From positions 13,612,181 to 13,676,180 of the forward strand of contig JACAXG010000012.1 in the NCBI GenBank assembly GCA_018881555.1: 64,000 bases of DNA. The letters are read 5' to 3'. The stretch's first letter is position 1. Every line of letters starts with the position of its first letter. Positions 51,145-64,000 of the stretch are shown here, piece after piece. A program made the position numbers and the translations under genes. The DNA comes from Amblyornis subalaris (taxonomy: Eukaryota; Chordata; Aves; Passeriformes; Ptilonorhynchidae). The notes beneath the pieces are model-generated. The model had not been told where the DNA came from. It saw only the letters and a list, made by a program, of their open reading frames with translations, and made no database searches.

Positions 51145-52523
51145 GTAAGTGGGGGGAAGGAGCTGTTCTCTGACTGTTTCTTTTACTTGCTTTATTTTTG
51201 AGAGAGAATTTCCAGAATCCAAACTTCACTAGCAGCTGTCTATTGAAATTATGCTGCTTGAGACTAGAGAGGAAGAGATCAAAGCCTCCAGGTCAGTTTT
51301 TGGAGTGCTGCTTTGTCTCAGTGCCTCTCCAAAAATTCTCATCAGCTCTATATAGCAATCTGTAGATTAAATTCAACACAAATGCTGATTAGAATAATAG
51401 TCCCAAAATTTTCAGTATTTCTGTAGATGTTCACTCAGAACACTAAGATTTGAAATTGCTCAAGTGAAAATATGTGGGGGAAACTACAAATGACTCAAAC
51501 CAGTGTAGCACAGTTTGTGTGTCTATTTATACGCTGTTTCATAAACAAAAGAAAATGAATCGAGGGGGGTCAGATACCATATACAGACTACAAGTAACTA
51601 CTTCAATTCTAAAACATTTCTAATAACACCTGCTACCTCACAACTGTATATTCTCATTCTATCTCATGACCTTTGCACTAAATTCCTGCCTTGCTTGGAA
51701 ATAAAACAAGCCACCTCTTCAGAGTATTTGAAAAAAAACAATTGGCTATCTCATGAATTTGAAGACTTTATCAATATTGCTCCTGCTTTCTCTTGAGAAT
51801 TTTCAAATTACCCTGTAGAAAGTAGCAAGTGACAGATGAGCAGGGAGCTCCTAGGTATTCACCCTGTTCCATAAACTTTTCATACTTGCATCTGCATGTT
51901 TTTGTATAATGTCCTCATCAAATATGTGACTTAAAAAATTAATAGTTAGGTATTTTGTCTTAAAAGCTAATCAGTCTTATAAATGTGGACTACAAATGGG
52001 TCTAAACATTCTGCGTTTGAATTCCTGGGAAATTGCCACTAATTTCCTTTGATAGAGAATACATCACTCTCAGTTCTCAGGTTATTTCTACTGCCACCCA
52101 TAAACACATTGTTGTTCTCTGCAGTCAGGAACAATATGAACTAGTGTACAAAAAAACCCACAAAACTGAAACCCTCAATTTTTTAATGTTTTTCTGGTTA
52201 TATTGTATTCCTGTACTTCTAAGCACTTTAATTCAACTGGGGGAGGGTGTTTCAAAGCATGTTTTTTCATATCACCCTAGCTTTTATTTTCCTTTCTGTG
52301 ACTGTTGGAGCCTGAACTAAGATTTTTCAGTTGCAACATAGTAACAGAGAAATTCTGAGTCAAATATTTATAAGTTATTTGCTCAGTACTCTAGAGTTTA
52401 CATCTAAATGGAATGCCACATAAATTTCAGAATCTTGCCCTGGGTGCTTGAAAGAATCAAAGATCTTAGAAAGTTTTAGTTGTGGATAGCTCTTGTGGAA
52501 AGTTTTAAGTGTGGATAGTAAGA

Positions 52524-52577
52524 GCTGGGGAGTGGGGTTGTTTGTTTGTTTCATTTTGTTGTGATTTTTTTTAAAAA
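52524..52577. repeat. G/T-rich low-complexity tract
   Basis: GGGGAGTGGGGTTGTTTGTT followed by T-rich sequence. Same orientation as the tracts at 35565, 37724 and 40581. Confidence 0.75.
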
Positions 52578-55500
52578 GCATTCCTGGGGGCTGCCAAATA
52601 TACAACTGGATAGTGGGAGAAATATGGTTGTCTTCATGAATAGGCACCAGTGCAAGCTTCATTCCCCAGGATTAATTTCTGTTGATATACGATGTCTTTT
52701 TGCATTCCAAGGTGTCCTAGACTGACACTGAGTCTCCTTTGCAGAGAACTAGTGAAGTGAACACCTAACTCCTGTAACTGCAAGAGGGCTTCAGGAATGC
52801 TTCTGATCTTCACATGAGTAGTGGGAGCACAGACATTTGAACTTGGGTTCAATTTTTAACCAGCTGTATAAATAAGGTTACAAGAATGATACTTCTCAGA
52901 TATAGCTGTAGCCATCTCTCTGAGTCTAGCTTCTCCTTACTTTGAGATTTGCTAGAAAACCAGGGAACTACTAANGGTTTTATTTGTTTGTTTTAGTTTC
53001 TGGACTATTTACAACTATCACACTCTAGAGAAAAGCTTAAATTTTTCTCATTGTGAGATTTCTGGTGTGATATTCAGCCTTCCTGGCTTGAATATTGCAT
53101 GCTTGCTTCATGTTGGCACTGCCTTGAAAGTGGCTGCAGGAATCAATAGAGAGCTGACTGATTATTTTCATTCCTGAAGTGTCACATTTTGTGTTACTGT
53201 TCAGTAGCATGCGTTACCTTAGTGCAGGCTTATACATTTAAAGAGAAGCTTGTCAACATGATCTCTATGCCCTGTTAGGGTGTAGGCATCATAGCAAGCA
53301 CAGGTGACTGGTGTATGAGAAGCCTTATACACTCTAATTCAGCAAGCCAAGAACAGCCAAAATATCTTCTGGATTAAATAGCATGTTCTGGAAATTTTTC
53401 TTCCTCAGTTCTATAGTGACCGAAGCAATAAAACAGTAACAAGTTTAATCCGTTGACTCTTTATGTAAAATATAGGTCAAGAACCTATTTTTCTGAAGCT
53501 CAAATAAAAAGCATCTGATTTTGGGGGCAAAACCCTCTCATTTTCAGACAAACCAAATTTTTCTCCTTGGATTTTCAGCTGCTATTTACTGTCTGGGCTT
53601 GGAAAATGAATCTTTTAGAAATGTGAATCGTAGGAATTGTTCAGACATGGGACTCTGTTTCTTTCTTTCCTCCCTCCCATGCTCAATGGGTTATTGATTC
53701 TGACAGGTGAGATTCTGACCAAGAATAACTTTTTCCTGAGCAGAGATTAAAAATCTGAAGCAAAACTTAAGTTTCCAGAAAAATAAACAACATGCCAGTT
53801 CTTTAAGTATAGTTTTGATCCATAAATTATATGTGAACACAAAACTAGAACACACTCTCTATTGTTGACTTCTAATGTTCTTAAATTGGTTCTTGGAGTT
53901 CTGAAAAAAGTTAGGTGAATCTCTAAAAAGAATATTTTTAGGAGAACATACTTAGGAAAAAGGTAGCACTTGGTTCATATTCAGTATTGGAAGTCATGGG
54001 ATTTTTGCTATTTTCCACCATGTTATTTTTTAGTTTTTTCCCTGACCATTATTTTATTTTATCATCCTTGCCTCTAAGACATTCACGAAGACTGTCACTG
54101 GGGATTATTGCTCTTATACCTCTGTGCCACACTTTGTTCAATACATTACAGTGTTTATACAAAAGTGCTGAATACACTTCGGAGTTGAAATACATACCTG
54201 AAGAATTTATTTGCCATATATGCTTTCTGAAAGCTTTTAAAATAGTACTTTAGTGAGAATCAAAGGGTGCTGCGATATAAGTATCTTCTATTAAAGAAAA
54301 TTCAAGTATTATTTCCAAGTCCACAGTCTAATACTGTTTACAGAGTACAGTATTAAGATGCCCTTGTAAAGCAATGATCAAGTCACTTATANGTCTCTCT
54401 GGGAGACTGAAGTTTTTCTGATGGCAATGAGTCACTTTAAATACCAGCTATTCACAAATACAGGATATTGGTTTGGCAACACAACACATTCAAAGAACTA
54501 TAGACTGGTTATTTTATCAATGCCATAATAATGCTTTTTCTGTGAATTAACTTTAAAATGCTTGGATTCTTTCAAATTGTGATTAGAAATCAGGCAGAAG
54601 GAAAAACTACTTCCTTCTCCTGCTGCTAAGAGATAAAGCGGCTCTCAAAAAAGTTGACTTGAGGAATAGGACTAGTAACATTAGCCCTAAACCCCCTATT
54701 TGGTGTATATCTTAAACATACTCATCCAGTAACTGATAATATTCTGTGAATTACTTAGAAGTCTTATAATGTCTTACTGCTGGTTACACACTGTCAATCT
54801 GTCTCCTAAACTGTACTTCCTACCATGGTAACGTTCTTTCTGTGTAATTCCAACAACAAACTTGGTGCATACAGCAAAAACTGAGTAATTCACGACTGGG
54901 GAGGCTTTAACAGAACAGGCAGTTTTGTGGCACTGGGGGTACTCTGCCTATTATAAGAGAAATACACACTAGAAAAGAATGTGAATATTTGTTGCAACTG
55001 CTTTGTCATTTCTGCTTAAACTTTCTCTGGGAAGCATTAAATTGAGTTACAAGACTGCCTGTACAGTCATATTCCTCTAATGTGGCTCTTGTATGCAATC
55101 TCTCCACTTCATTAATAGCTCTCTACCAATTTTGCAGCCTGTGAACCATGAGCAGCTGTATACTGCTGATGTTCAACACACTCAATGTATGAATGCTTTA
55201 AACTAATTTGGCACACTTGTGAACAATTTAAATAAGTGCTATTAAATAAACTACCAGAAAGCCTTCATTTAGAGTTTCACAATATGTTTCTTACTGTTGT
55301 GCAGTGACATTTGTGGAATACTAGACCAGTTTGTCTGCACTATGTTATTTTATTTTTAGCTTAATATTTATCATGTAAAGCATACACAGCCTGAGTTGTT
55401 GACATCAAAAATCTCCTCTGAGGATGAATGTAGGGTTTACTAAATCAAATACATAAAATTGTGTTTGTGTGTAATAAAAGTAAATTTAGAAGAAAACCCT

Positions 55501-56221
55501 TTGGCTTCCTGCTTAAGATGTAGCTCCTGTTGCCAACATTTTCCAGACTCAGGAAATTCTTGTTTTCAGTACTCTGATTCCAGATTGACTTCAGGGCTTG
55601 CACACCAGACCAATACATAGTTGGAGAATCGAGACCCAGCATTGCTTTCTGAAGCTGCCTAGCGCTGGACCTCCTGCACTGTGGATAGTAACTCCTTCAG
55701 TAAGAACACTTCCAAAACGTTTTTGTAGTTAAGAATGTCCTTACAGGATTAGGAATCACCTATCCAGCTGGAAGCTTTGCCAGCAGCCAATATCTTAAAT
55801 ATATGAGAAAGTTATAAAATATTACTGAAATTTGCTGAAAGGATCTTACTCATTGGCATGCTAAGGTAAATAATGGATTTAAGTAATGCTACTGCTGAAA
55901 CCCGCACTAATTGAAGGAACTAGTTTGTCTTGGTACCTTCATGACCTTGCTGATACAAAGTAATTAAAATGTTTTTAGAATGTGTTTTAGGAGAAAAGAG
56001 TACATTGCTGCTAGTTGTGGCAGAAGATATGTCAAAGATGAGCAAACAGGTTAGAACAATCTCTCATCTTTGCTTTTGTGGCTGATTGTTATTTATACTT
56101 TGTAATATTTACTACTAAATGATAAAAATTGAATTTTAATTGTATGCTTGTGCATTTCATTTCTTTTCCTCCTTTAAAAATGTGTTTGTTCTATTCATGC
56201 AGCAGGCTTTTTATTTTCTGA

Positions 56222-56600
56222 CTAAGCATAATTAGTGTGACAGCAGTGCCCACCCCTGGGATGCCTTTGGGAGGGGGCTGCCCAAGTGCAGGTCCCTAGG
56301 CAAGGACATGGCTCCCTGTCATCAGCTCTGTTGGCTGAGCTGGGGGACTCCAGGATCATATACTGAAGCACTGGCCACACCTTTCCCATGCTGGCATGGG
56401 ATGGGCAAGGAAAAGCAGAGGGCTTGGCACAGGGATGCAGCAGATCTGAGATGGTGCTCCCGACTGTAGCAGCATGAAGCGAAGCCCTTGCATGTGTGAC
56501 CTCCCGTGATACTTCCAGCAGCACTGCACGCTGGCACCTGCTTAAATAATGCATCTTTCCTCTTGCTGTGGTAGCCCATGAGGATTTGTGACTGGATTGA
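56222..56600. other. GC-richer block of unknown nature
   Basis: About 380 bp with higher G+C than anything else in the right half. The minus strand is open for 146 codons (56662-56222), and a second minus frame is open for 85 codons within it. The predicted peptide is Ser/His/Cys/Pro-rich without a recognised domain. CpGs are few, so it is not a typical CpG island. It could be an old retroelement fragment, a processed pseudogene piece or an exon. I do not recognise it. Confidence 0.35.
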
Positions 56601-58511
56601 AGCTGAAAAAGGAAAGAGTGTGGCATAGGTTTGTGTTCCCTTGGTCCCAAATCCTCTAACACTGGCAGAGGAGAAAATTAGTTCATGTTTTTCCTCTAAA
56701 TTATTTGCTTGTTTATCTACTCTGTCTGGAATTGGTTTTTCCTCTAAGCTCTACTTGCTTTCCTTTTCCCGTTTTATTTCTGTTTTCCTCCTCCCCACAG
56801 AAATAGCAAACAATTATCCCTTTTCCCACAGTATTGCTTTGTGAGTGTGGCAAAAATGAAAAGTAACTTCCTGGCTACAGTAAGGCTGAAGCTTATTTTA
56901 AGGGTTTTCAGACTGAGAACGACAGAGTTAGGTAATTTGAGGATGAAATGTAATAAGAGTCTGCTATGAAGTAAACACCATACAAGATGGTACTAAAAGT
57001 GAAACATGGTCTAGATTTACTGGGGACTAAAATCGATCTGCTGTATCATTGCGGCTGGATGCCAGAGGAGGCTGCTTTTCATGTTCAGCCTATTTCACAG
57101 ATGGCAGTGTGCTACTTTTCTTCCATAAAGGACGACTTATATGAGTTCACTTGTGCCTTATCTAGCAAAACAAAGTAAAACATTCATGCTGCTACAAGAA
57201 TGTCCTGGCAGGAAAACATTAGCACATATAAGGTACATTTATTCCATTTTAAATCCTGGATATTTTGCAAAGTATAAAGTGAAACTTTCAGAGGCAGCTT
57301 GGATAGGAACAGCTAAGTCACTTGCCATTTTTGCACTTATTTAGATATATTTTACCTGAGTTCAAGCCCTTATTATTCATATGTGAGTCCATTCTGTCTT
57401 AACTAGGAGATAAGTAAAATTGCTTTATATGGCATTGATATTCTAACAGCTTTTCTCTGTTTAAGTCCTCACATAATCTCAACTAATACTGAACATCAGC
57501 TCTGGTTTCTCTTCAGGGGCTGATTATTATGACAATTATCGAATTAATTTATTCCTGATTATATAAATCATATTTTGCTTCAAAATTTCATGATCGTAAA
57601 TTCCTGTGATCACAGTCAAAATGGCCCAAGCCCTGATTTATCTGTCAGGCATTTTATAAGTGGGTTAAATTTTTGGCACTGTATTAGATCTCAAATTGCA
57701 GTTACTGCTTACACTGGCATTACATCTAGAGTTACAGCAGGTTTTCTGTTTACTGTTTTATTCCATTTAGCAGTAGAGACACATCAATGTAGACAATTGT
57801 CAGAATAATTCAATGCTTATAATAAAAGTTAAAGTAAACAAGTACTAAGGGTATTTTCCTGACAGGAAATTCTGCTTCATGGATGAAAAAAACTGTTTTA
57901 ATTTGATGATAAAGTTGGCAATCCTCACAGAAATAATAAAGATTTTTATAGGAAAATATGCAAAATTATTTTTTTCCAGTGCTGAACATTTAATAGGTTT
58001 GCAGATTGGCTACATCCTTGGGATTATTATGTATCAGTTGGGAGTTTGGGCAGGTTTTCCTTGGTATGTTTTTAAAGATATTTCTTTTTCCAGAAANTTT
58101 CTTGAGGGTGATTGGAACTTTACAGATGTGGTAAGATATGGTTTAATGATTTTACGAGTACTTTCAAGAATTTTGGGGATTGCTTTGCCCAGCTGAATGA
58201 AGGCTCAAGTTGGCATTGGCCCCTAGTAAAATGCAGACACACTCAAAACTGATTTCATTTTTTAAGCCATTTCTGTCTGGTCACGATGAATAAGATGCCC
58301 TTAATAATTACTTGTTACCACGATTCCTGGCTTAGAGGAGGGTTTCAAATGTAGGACTGTTGTTTGTTGTTCTTCTCTGTTCCTGAATGTGCCTCTAAAC
58401 AGGGCATGTGCACTGCTGGGTACTTGTGCTACTGTATTTGGTGTTCTAAAATTCCAGTAATGGCAGCCTAAGAGCAGTGTCCCCTCTTCTTATGCCTAAA
58501 CTTGTTTTTTC

Positions 58512-58525
58512 TTTTTTTTTTTTTT
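58512..58525. repeat. Poly(T)14 homopolymer
   Basis: Fourteen consecutive T within a wider T-rich stretch (58505-58525). Confidence 0.85.
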
Positions 58526-61500
58526 CATATCTCACCATAAATTGGGCTACTATTTTTTCCTCCTTAAAATAAGTTCTATTTGGACGCTTTACTGTGCAGT
58601 CTTGTACACAACCTCCCAAATGCTATCACTAGGTTCTAGTGTGATTTAACTTAATCCACACAGATTGTGTGACAATTAATGGTGTCTGAGCCTATGAACC
58701 CTGGTTTATTTGATGTCTTAAGTTTATATTTAATTATTAATGGCATTATACATATTTCTGAGGAATGAACTGAAATATTTGGATAAGGATGTGAATAAGA
58801 GAAGAATGTATAGAAAATTGGTAAGAATGTAGATTTTTTTTTTCCTTAAAGGGCACCTCGACACTTTTTAATGAAAGTATAGCCAAGCTGTGGAAAAAGC
58901 TCTTAACACTTGATAAACTATCTGTAAATATGTGGTCTAAAGCAGAGTAGTGATGAAGAATAGAGGGTTTCTTTACTTGATTTTCCACTCCTCACATCCA
59001 TCCTACAATTACTTTTCTTAAATTCTGACACAATTTCTTACTCTTTGTAATGAGCAAATGGAATTTTCCATCGATCAAACTATTTTAGCTAAATTTTTCT
59101 TAGGTGCTAAATCTGCGCTCATTTCCTCTGTAGAAATAGTGGAATCTTTTCTGAACCTCACTAAACTAAATGCTTGGAATTGCAGTAAATATGCAGTTAA
59201 GAAAAAATGGTAATTCTGTGGAACGCAGCTTTGAGCAACAGAACTATTACAAGACTCTGTGTATCTGAGGCTGCTTATTGTGGTGCACGTGTATGGTTTT
59301 GAAATATTGAATTTGTCATTAAATATATACTGCATCCAGAAAAGTGCTCTTTCTCAAGAGAGCGCAATTTTTATTTATTGTTTTACTCCTTTAATATAGA
59401 CTTGTAGTTAAGCTGATTTTTTTAGATTTAGTATAAACATGGAATATATCAGAATAAATAGAAATAACTTTGAATTTTGGTTTCTGAAAGATGGTAGTCA
59501 AAGACACGCTATTTCTTGTGCATTAACTGTTGAAATTAAGTGGTGTTCATCTAACAAATGCCAAAAAATATTCTTATGATTGCATTACCATAATGAATTA
59601 TTGCTAAAAAAGACAGCAACTCCATTTTCATGCTCTTAGATATTTTTATTTTGTTGCAATTTTGTGCACCCTAACCTCTCTGTACCATGATTTTACTTTA
59701 TTCCACAACTTCTCCGTGATATTAGCTTCAAAGCCAGTTTCCCAGTCTTATTTTGCCATTTGTTTGATTGGTTTTTTTTGGGATTCTTTTGTTTCTGTGT
59801 TTTTTCTTTCTTTTCCCTGTGCTGCTTTGTGGAGTAGTCAGAAATCCTTCTCAATATTTACCTTCAAAGTCCTTCTTAGGACTTGATCCTCTTGTGGTGC
59901 CTAGAGATACCATGTAATGTTATACATGTTAACATAATTCACCAAACTTCGGAATTTTTAACTTGTATGGGCTCATTGAGAATGATTGTGTTTGTTGTTG
60001 CTGTTTTGTTTTAAATCTAACAGAATTAGTTCTTCAGAATCTGCAAAGGTTAAAGGGCTTGAAACAAAGTTGTTTTAATTACAGGTGTCTGACTTCTGAC
60101 TAAAACATATACAGCCCCAATTATGAGATCTAAATTTGATGTGGGAAAAAAAGAATAAAAAAAGCTGTCAACACTTCTTTTGTGGCTGCTATGAACAATT
60201 TGACTCAGGGACTTTTGCTTTCTTCCCTGTTAGTATTCATCAAGTGAAATACTAATATCACAAAGTGCTCCTGAAAAGTGTGCTAAAGAGATGAGTGTAC
60301 AGATTTTACATCATTAACACTGGCACAATTCTTACTTAAGAGTCTTTGTGAGGAAGGGAAAGCTGTACACCTGCCTTGGAGTTTCTGTGTGGGAGATTTA
60401 AGCTGATTCCTCTGAACCACTTGAAAGTGCCATATGGGGCTGAAAGAGTTAAGGTTTAGAGACTATTTTTAGGCAATTGCAATTAAAAGGGATTAAGCAG
60501 CTGCCTAAAGAAGAACCCTTAATTTTGTTTGCATGTCTATGATTTTAATCCTTGGGATTTGTTTTGTTGTTTTTTTTTTTTAATAATGACAATATTAAGA
60601 GCCAAGTCCACCTTCTTCCTCCTATGGCTACTAACATGGGTAAGATCAGAGCAAGTGGGCTCAACTGGAAAACACCTCCATGCTTCTAACTGTGCTCTGA
60701 ATGACAACAGAAGGTTCATTTTAGGAATGGTTTTGCACTGTAGATAAAAGGAACTACTGATTACTGGATAAGCAGATAACAATGAACATTCGTTCAGACA
60801 CATAATGCCTAATTTTCTGTCATGTTGGCAATTTTCAGATCTACTACTGCTTTGCTTAACAAAGCATATATTTACAGTGGTAGATATTCCAAATAAGCAA
60901 TGTAACTCTTACTGTGGGGGAAGAAAAAGGCTATTTTTCTCTTTAGATTATTTTTTAGCCGATTAAAATAAACCTCTGATCTCTAGATTGATGTTTCAGG
61001 TTTTTGAAGTCTGTGAAAGTATTCACCACCTTATGTACCCTTATAAACACGGTATCTCTTTAATGATGCTGACTTTGGCAATGATAATTTAGAGCAATAA
61101 GGACAGAGCTTGTTCTCTCCTGCTAAACTCTTCAGTAATTAACGTTATAATTGTATTCACTTAAGAATTGCAGGAAAATGCACTAAAATGTAGCATGTTT
61201 CAGAACGCTGTTTCCCTTTGTTGTGATTGTCTATAAGATGCAAAGCAGATAGAGAGCACTGATAGAAGTTGGTCACGGGCTTTGTCTGACCTGATTTGGG
61301 TTACAGTCATCGGGGACAGTGCAGGGAATTACCTGAGTAGGAAATAGTCTTTTGTATCTAGATGGTATCTGTTTCCATAGTCATCCTGTAGCTCCTATCT
61401 GACCTGTACGAAGGCAACAGCAAGCAGAGAGCTTTCGTCTTCAAGTGAGACAATGGAGTGACAGGGTCTGGCACTGTAGGGGTGGTAATTACTTCTATCT

Positions 61501-61818
61501 ACAGGGATCTCTGCTATTCCAGTAAATAAGGAATTTCCACGTATTCTGAGAGACTTCTTTTCTTTAACTAGAAATCTATTTCACTGAATGTACTGCCAGT
61601 CTGTTTTCTTTTGCTTTCAATCTACTTGGTGGATAATCATTAAATAGCCTCCTAAAGTATTTGAAAATTTGCCTGGAGCGTGTTCAGGTCTTATCGTGTC
61701 TCTAATGGTTGCATTTTGTTGGAAGCTTTGTGGACAGCCAGATAAGGGAAGCTTATGAATGTGAATTTCCATGGTATCACAGTGCAAAAAACCCCCATAA
61801 CATAGAAAAATTGGAGTC

Positions 61819-61846
61819 AACTGTTTAACTGTTGAACTGTTTAACT
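61819..61846. repeat. Twelve-base direct repeat, period 16
   Basis: AACTGTTTAACT occurs at 61819-61830 and again at 61835-61846, four bases apart, followed by a related TTTAAC at 61851-61856. GTTTAAC-type units resemble half-sites of HNF1/MYB-like factors, but this may simply be a small local duplication. Confidence 0.7.
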
Positions 61847-64000
61847 CTAGTTTAACAACTCCATATTTTGTTTATTTTGGACAGGCTTTCATATGGCTAC
61901 TAACTTGTAGGATCTATGAATTTTAGCATTTTTGGTTCTAATACTAATTACTTGCTGCTTCTGGCTAAAAATTTTAGCTAAGTTTGCCTACTTACTGGTT
62001 ACAGTAGTAGCATTAAACACATAACAAAGCCATGTTAAACACAAGATATATATACGTAAAGCGTCATAATGAAGAATAAAAGTCTTATTACCTGCGATGT
62101 AAAAAATCATGTTAACAGTTCAGCTTATACCCTCAGCATGTTTTACCAAGACAAACCCATTAGAATGTGAAACCCAATGAGTTTACCGCTGTTCTAAATA
62201 CACTTTGAGTTAATCCTTATTCATTTCAGCATAACTAGATATTTTATCAAGTACTTATTTAACTGAAAGTAATTTTCCTTGTCTTTTCAATATTATTGAA
62301 AAGTCTTTTCTAAGTATGAAGCCATTTTAAGAAGCAAATTTAAAGGCTACTGTTAATAGAGAAAGTGAAAGCAAGTTCTCAGGTGCATTCAGTGGTATAA
62401 AGATTGCTGATGTTCTCTATGTACGGGATAAATGTGCCTCAAATCTGACCAAAATGAGTAAATCATTAAGCCAACATGCTATCTTCCTGTGACATTAACA
62501 TAAAAAAATTCTTTGTCATGATTTTGTTACTTTTCTTAAACTGTGTTGCTCAGCAATTCAAACATGCAGTTGAAAGTAGCAGAATCTTGCTGATTCAACA
62601 GAAACTTTTCCATGTTTGCCATTTTCCCCAAGAGTGGGTCACAGGGTACATGCTGAAGTTATAGCTATAATAACTTCCAAACTAAACAGTTCAGCCAGTT
62701 AAACCTTGGTAGAAACCTGAAAATTTTGCACTGGTAGCCCAGATTTTCTCATTGGTGATTATAATAAAAGTGGACTTGGGCAAAAAGATTTTTGTAAATC
62801 CTATGACATGGTTTCAGGTGAATGCTAGATTGTCATGAACACTATTTGGATCCTATTATGTATAAACCAGGAGAAAGCTCTAAAAGTTCTGGAAAGGGCA
62901 GGTCTCTAAAGTAGGTTTAAGCAGCATGACATTCATTTCTTTCAATGCAACTTTCTGCGTGATCAGGTGGGTCTTCTTCAAGCTGAAAGCTATAGTCCTG
63001 TTTTAAAGTCATTGCCTCTGATGTCAGGATTAAAAAAAAAAATCTGAAATTTTAAATAAGTGCTTAGAATAAGTTTATAGTGCTGCAGCTAAAAACATTT
63101 TAGTGTTCTGATGTTCAAATTTGGCCAGGATTTAGCAGAGAGCATTGATATTTTTGCATTGTGCACAGGATGTGTGAATTGCTTTGGGCTTAATCTGTAG
63201 TTCATGACCAGCCTTGTTTCACACTCTGTTTCAGAACGTCAGCAAAAACTAGTTTTAGCCATATATGATTCAGAGCCTTGTCACCTTTATGGGCAATGTC
63301 ATGTTGTAAAAATTATTGTCTTCAGAAAGACTAGAGAACAGATAAGTTAACTGAGAAGTTATTTTTGCTGTAGGTTTGGGATTTTTCTTGTTCAGCTAAG
63401 GGGAGATGCAGCTTCAAAGTACAGTCTTAGATTTTGGAGACGTTTTATTAACATAAGTCATCTATGCTTTAATTTAAAAATGGGACTGTATACTTAGTAC
63501 CACTAAATTGTGTAGGGTTGCAAAACACTAATGTTTTTCTTATTCATGAGGCCTGTATTCAGCCCTGAGGTAGCTTTGTAGTGCTGGTAAATAGTCTTAG
63601 AACAGCCATACTCATCTTAGGAAGCACAGAGAGGGATTAAGCCATGCAAGCTCTGTGCTACTGCCCCTCTTGTCACTGGAATGGAACGCAAGTTCCTGCA
63701 GTGTTTTGGATGTGTACCTGTGTTAGACCATGGCAAGAACTATATATGTATCTTTGTTTGAACTGCTTTGGAGGTATTATATGTATCTGGTGAAACTCAT
63801 TTATCTGAGAGTGCACCGAAGAAAATCTTATCTGAACCTTGTGGACAGAAGAACTGATTTCTAGGTACTTCTGGTTAAAGACAAATATCATAAGCATATA
63901 TTTTTCCACTTGTATTTGACAATTATAGCCTTGATGTTACCTCAGGTTACTGCTTATTCTCTTTTTCTTAGTTATCTGATAAGAACACTTAAAACTTGGA

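Larger units (their letters stand above)
40637..56221. other. Long AT-rich non-coding stretch, T-biased
   Basis: About 15.6 kb with no recognised protein-coding gene. It holds small AT and GT microsatellites, an A/C-rich tract at 48301, a candidate plus-strand exon at 51010-51144 and a G/T tract at 52524. A TAAT-rich, compositionally even block at 44361-44560 could be a conserved non-coding element. Open frames such as 45979-46317 minus, 46166-46441 plus and 52375-52662 minus are unrecognised. Confidence 0.5.
56601..64000. other. AT-rich non-coding stretch
   Basis: No recognised gene. Contains a T14 run (58512-58525), T-rich tracts near 59771 and 60570, and the short tandem duplication at 61819-61846. 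The 105-codon frame at 57879-58196 has hydrophobic stretches but no family resemblance and one unresolved base. Probably intron or intergenic DNA continuing beyond the window. Confidence 0.5.

Noticed and set aside
57879..58196. 105-codon plus-strand frame with hydrophobic segments
   Set aside because: Lys/Ile/Phe-rich as expected from AT-rich DNA, no family resemblance, and one unresolved base; no splice or promoter context seen.
1..64000. tRNA, rRNA, CRISPR arrays, bacterial operons or terminators
   Set aside because: None seen; the vertebrate character of the sequence makes the prokaryotic classes irrelevant.

Overview
The window looks like avian nuclear DNA, most likely intronic or intergenic sequence of a bird (possibly a passerine). 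The reasons are AT-rich single-copy sequence, three recognisable CR1 LINE fragments, a solo endogenous-retrovirus LTR, one vertebrate-type CpG island, scattered single unresolved bases (n), and no sign of bacterial gene packing. I recognise no complete protein-coding gene. The longest open frames (about 60-190 codons) have no family I can name, and they are what 64 kb of AT-rich DNA plus one CpG island yields by chance.

Layout. 1-767: AT-rich flank with a candidate 40-nt minus-strand exon at 281-320. 768-1612: CpG island promoter with a perfect CRE, GC boxes and two splice-donor-like sites on opposite strands. 2533-3203: solo LTR with a 5-bp target duplication. 4971-5297: CR1 3' end on the minus strand. 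11179-11440: CR1 3' end on the plus strand. 23590-23900: isolated GC-rich patch with a minus-strand TATA box and a donor on each strand. 25930-26335: CR1 endonuclease-region fragment, plus strand. The right 38 kb is AT-rich non-coding DNA with recurring G/T-rich low-complexity tracts, short microsatellites, two candidate plus-strand exons (25756-25847 and 51010-51144) and a GC-richer block at 56222-56600.

Reading it together. Base composition changes strand bias near 23.6-24.0 kb: A exceeds T to the left and T exceeds A to the right. In vertebrate introns the transcribed sense strand tends to carry excess T and G, so the simplest reading is leftward transcription of the left third and rightward transcription of the right two thirds, diverging at the GC-rich patch. 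The CpG island would then be a second, internal promoter for the leftward unit. A replication initiation zone would also give this skew. The transcription model is inference; what is seen directly is the skew, the splice-like motifs and the repeats.
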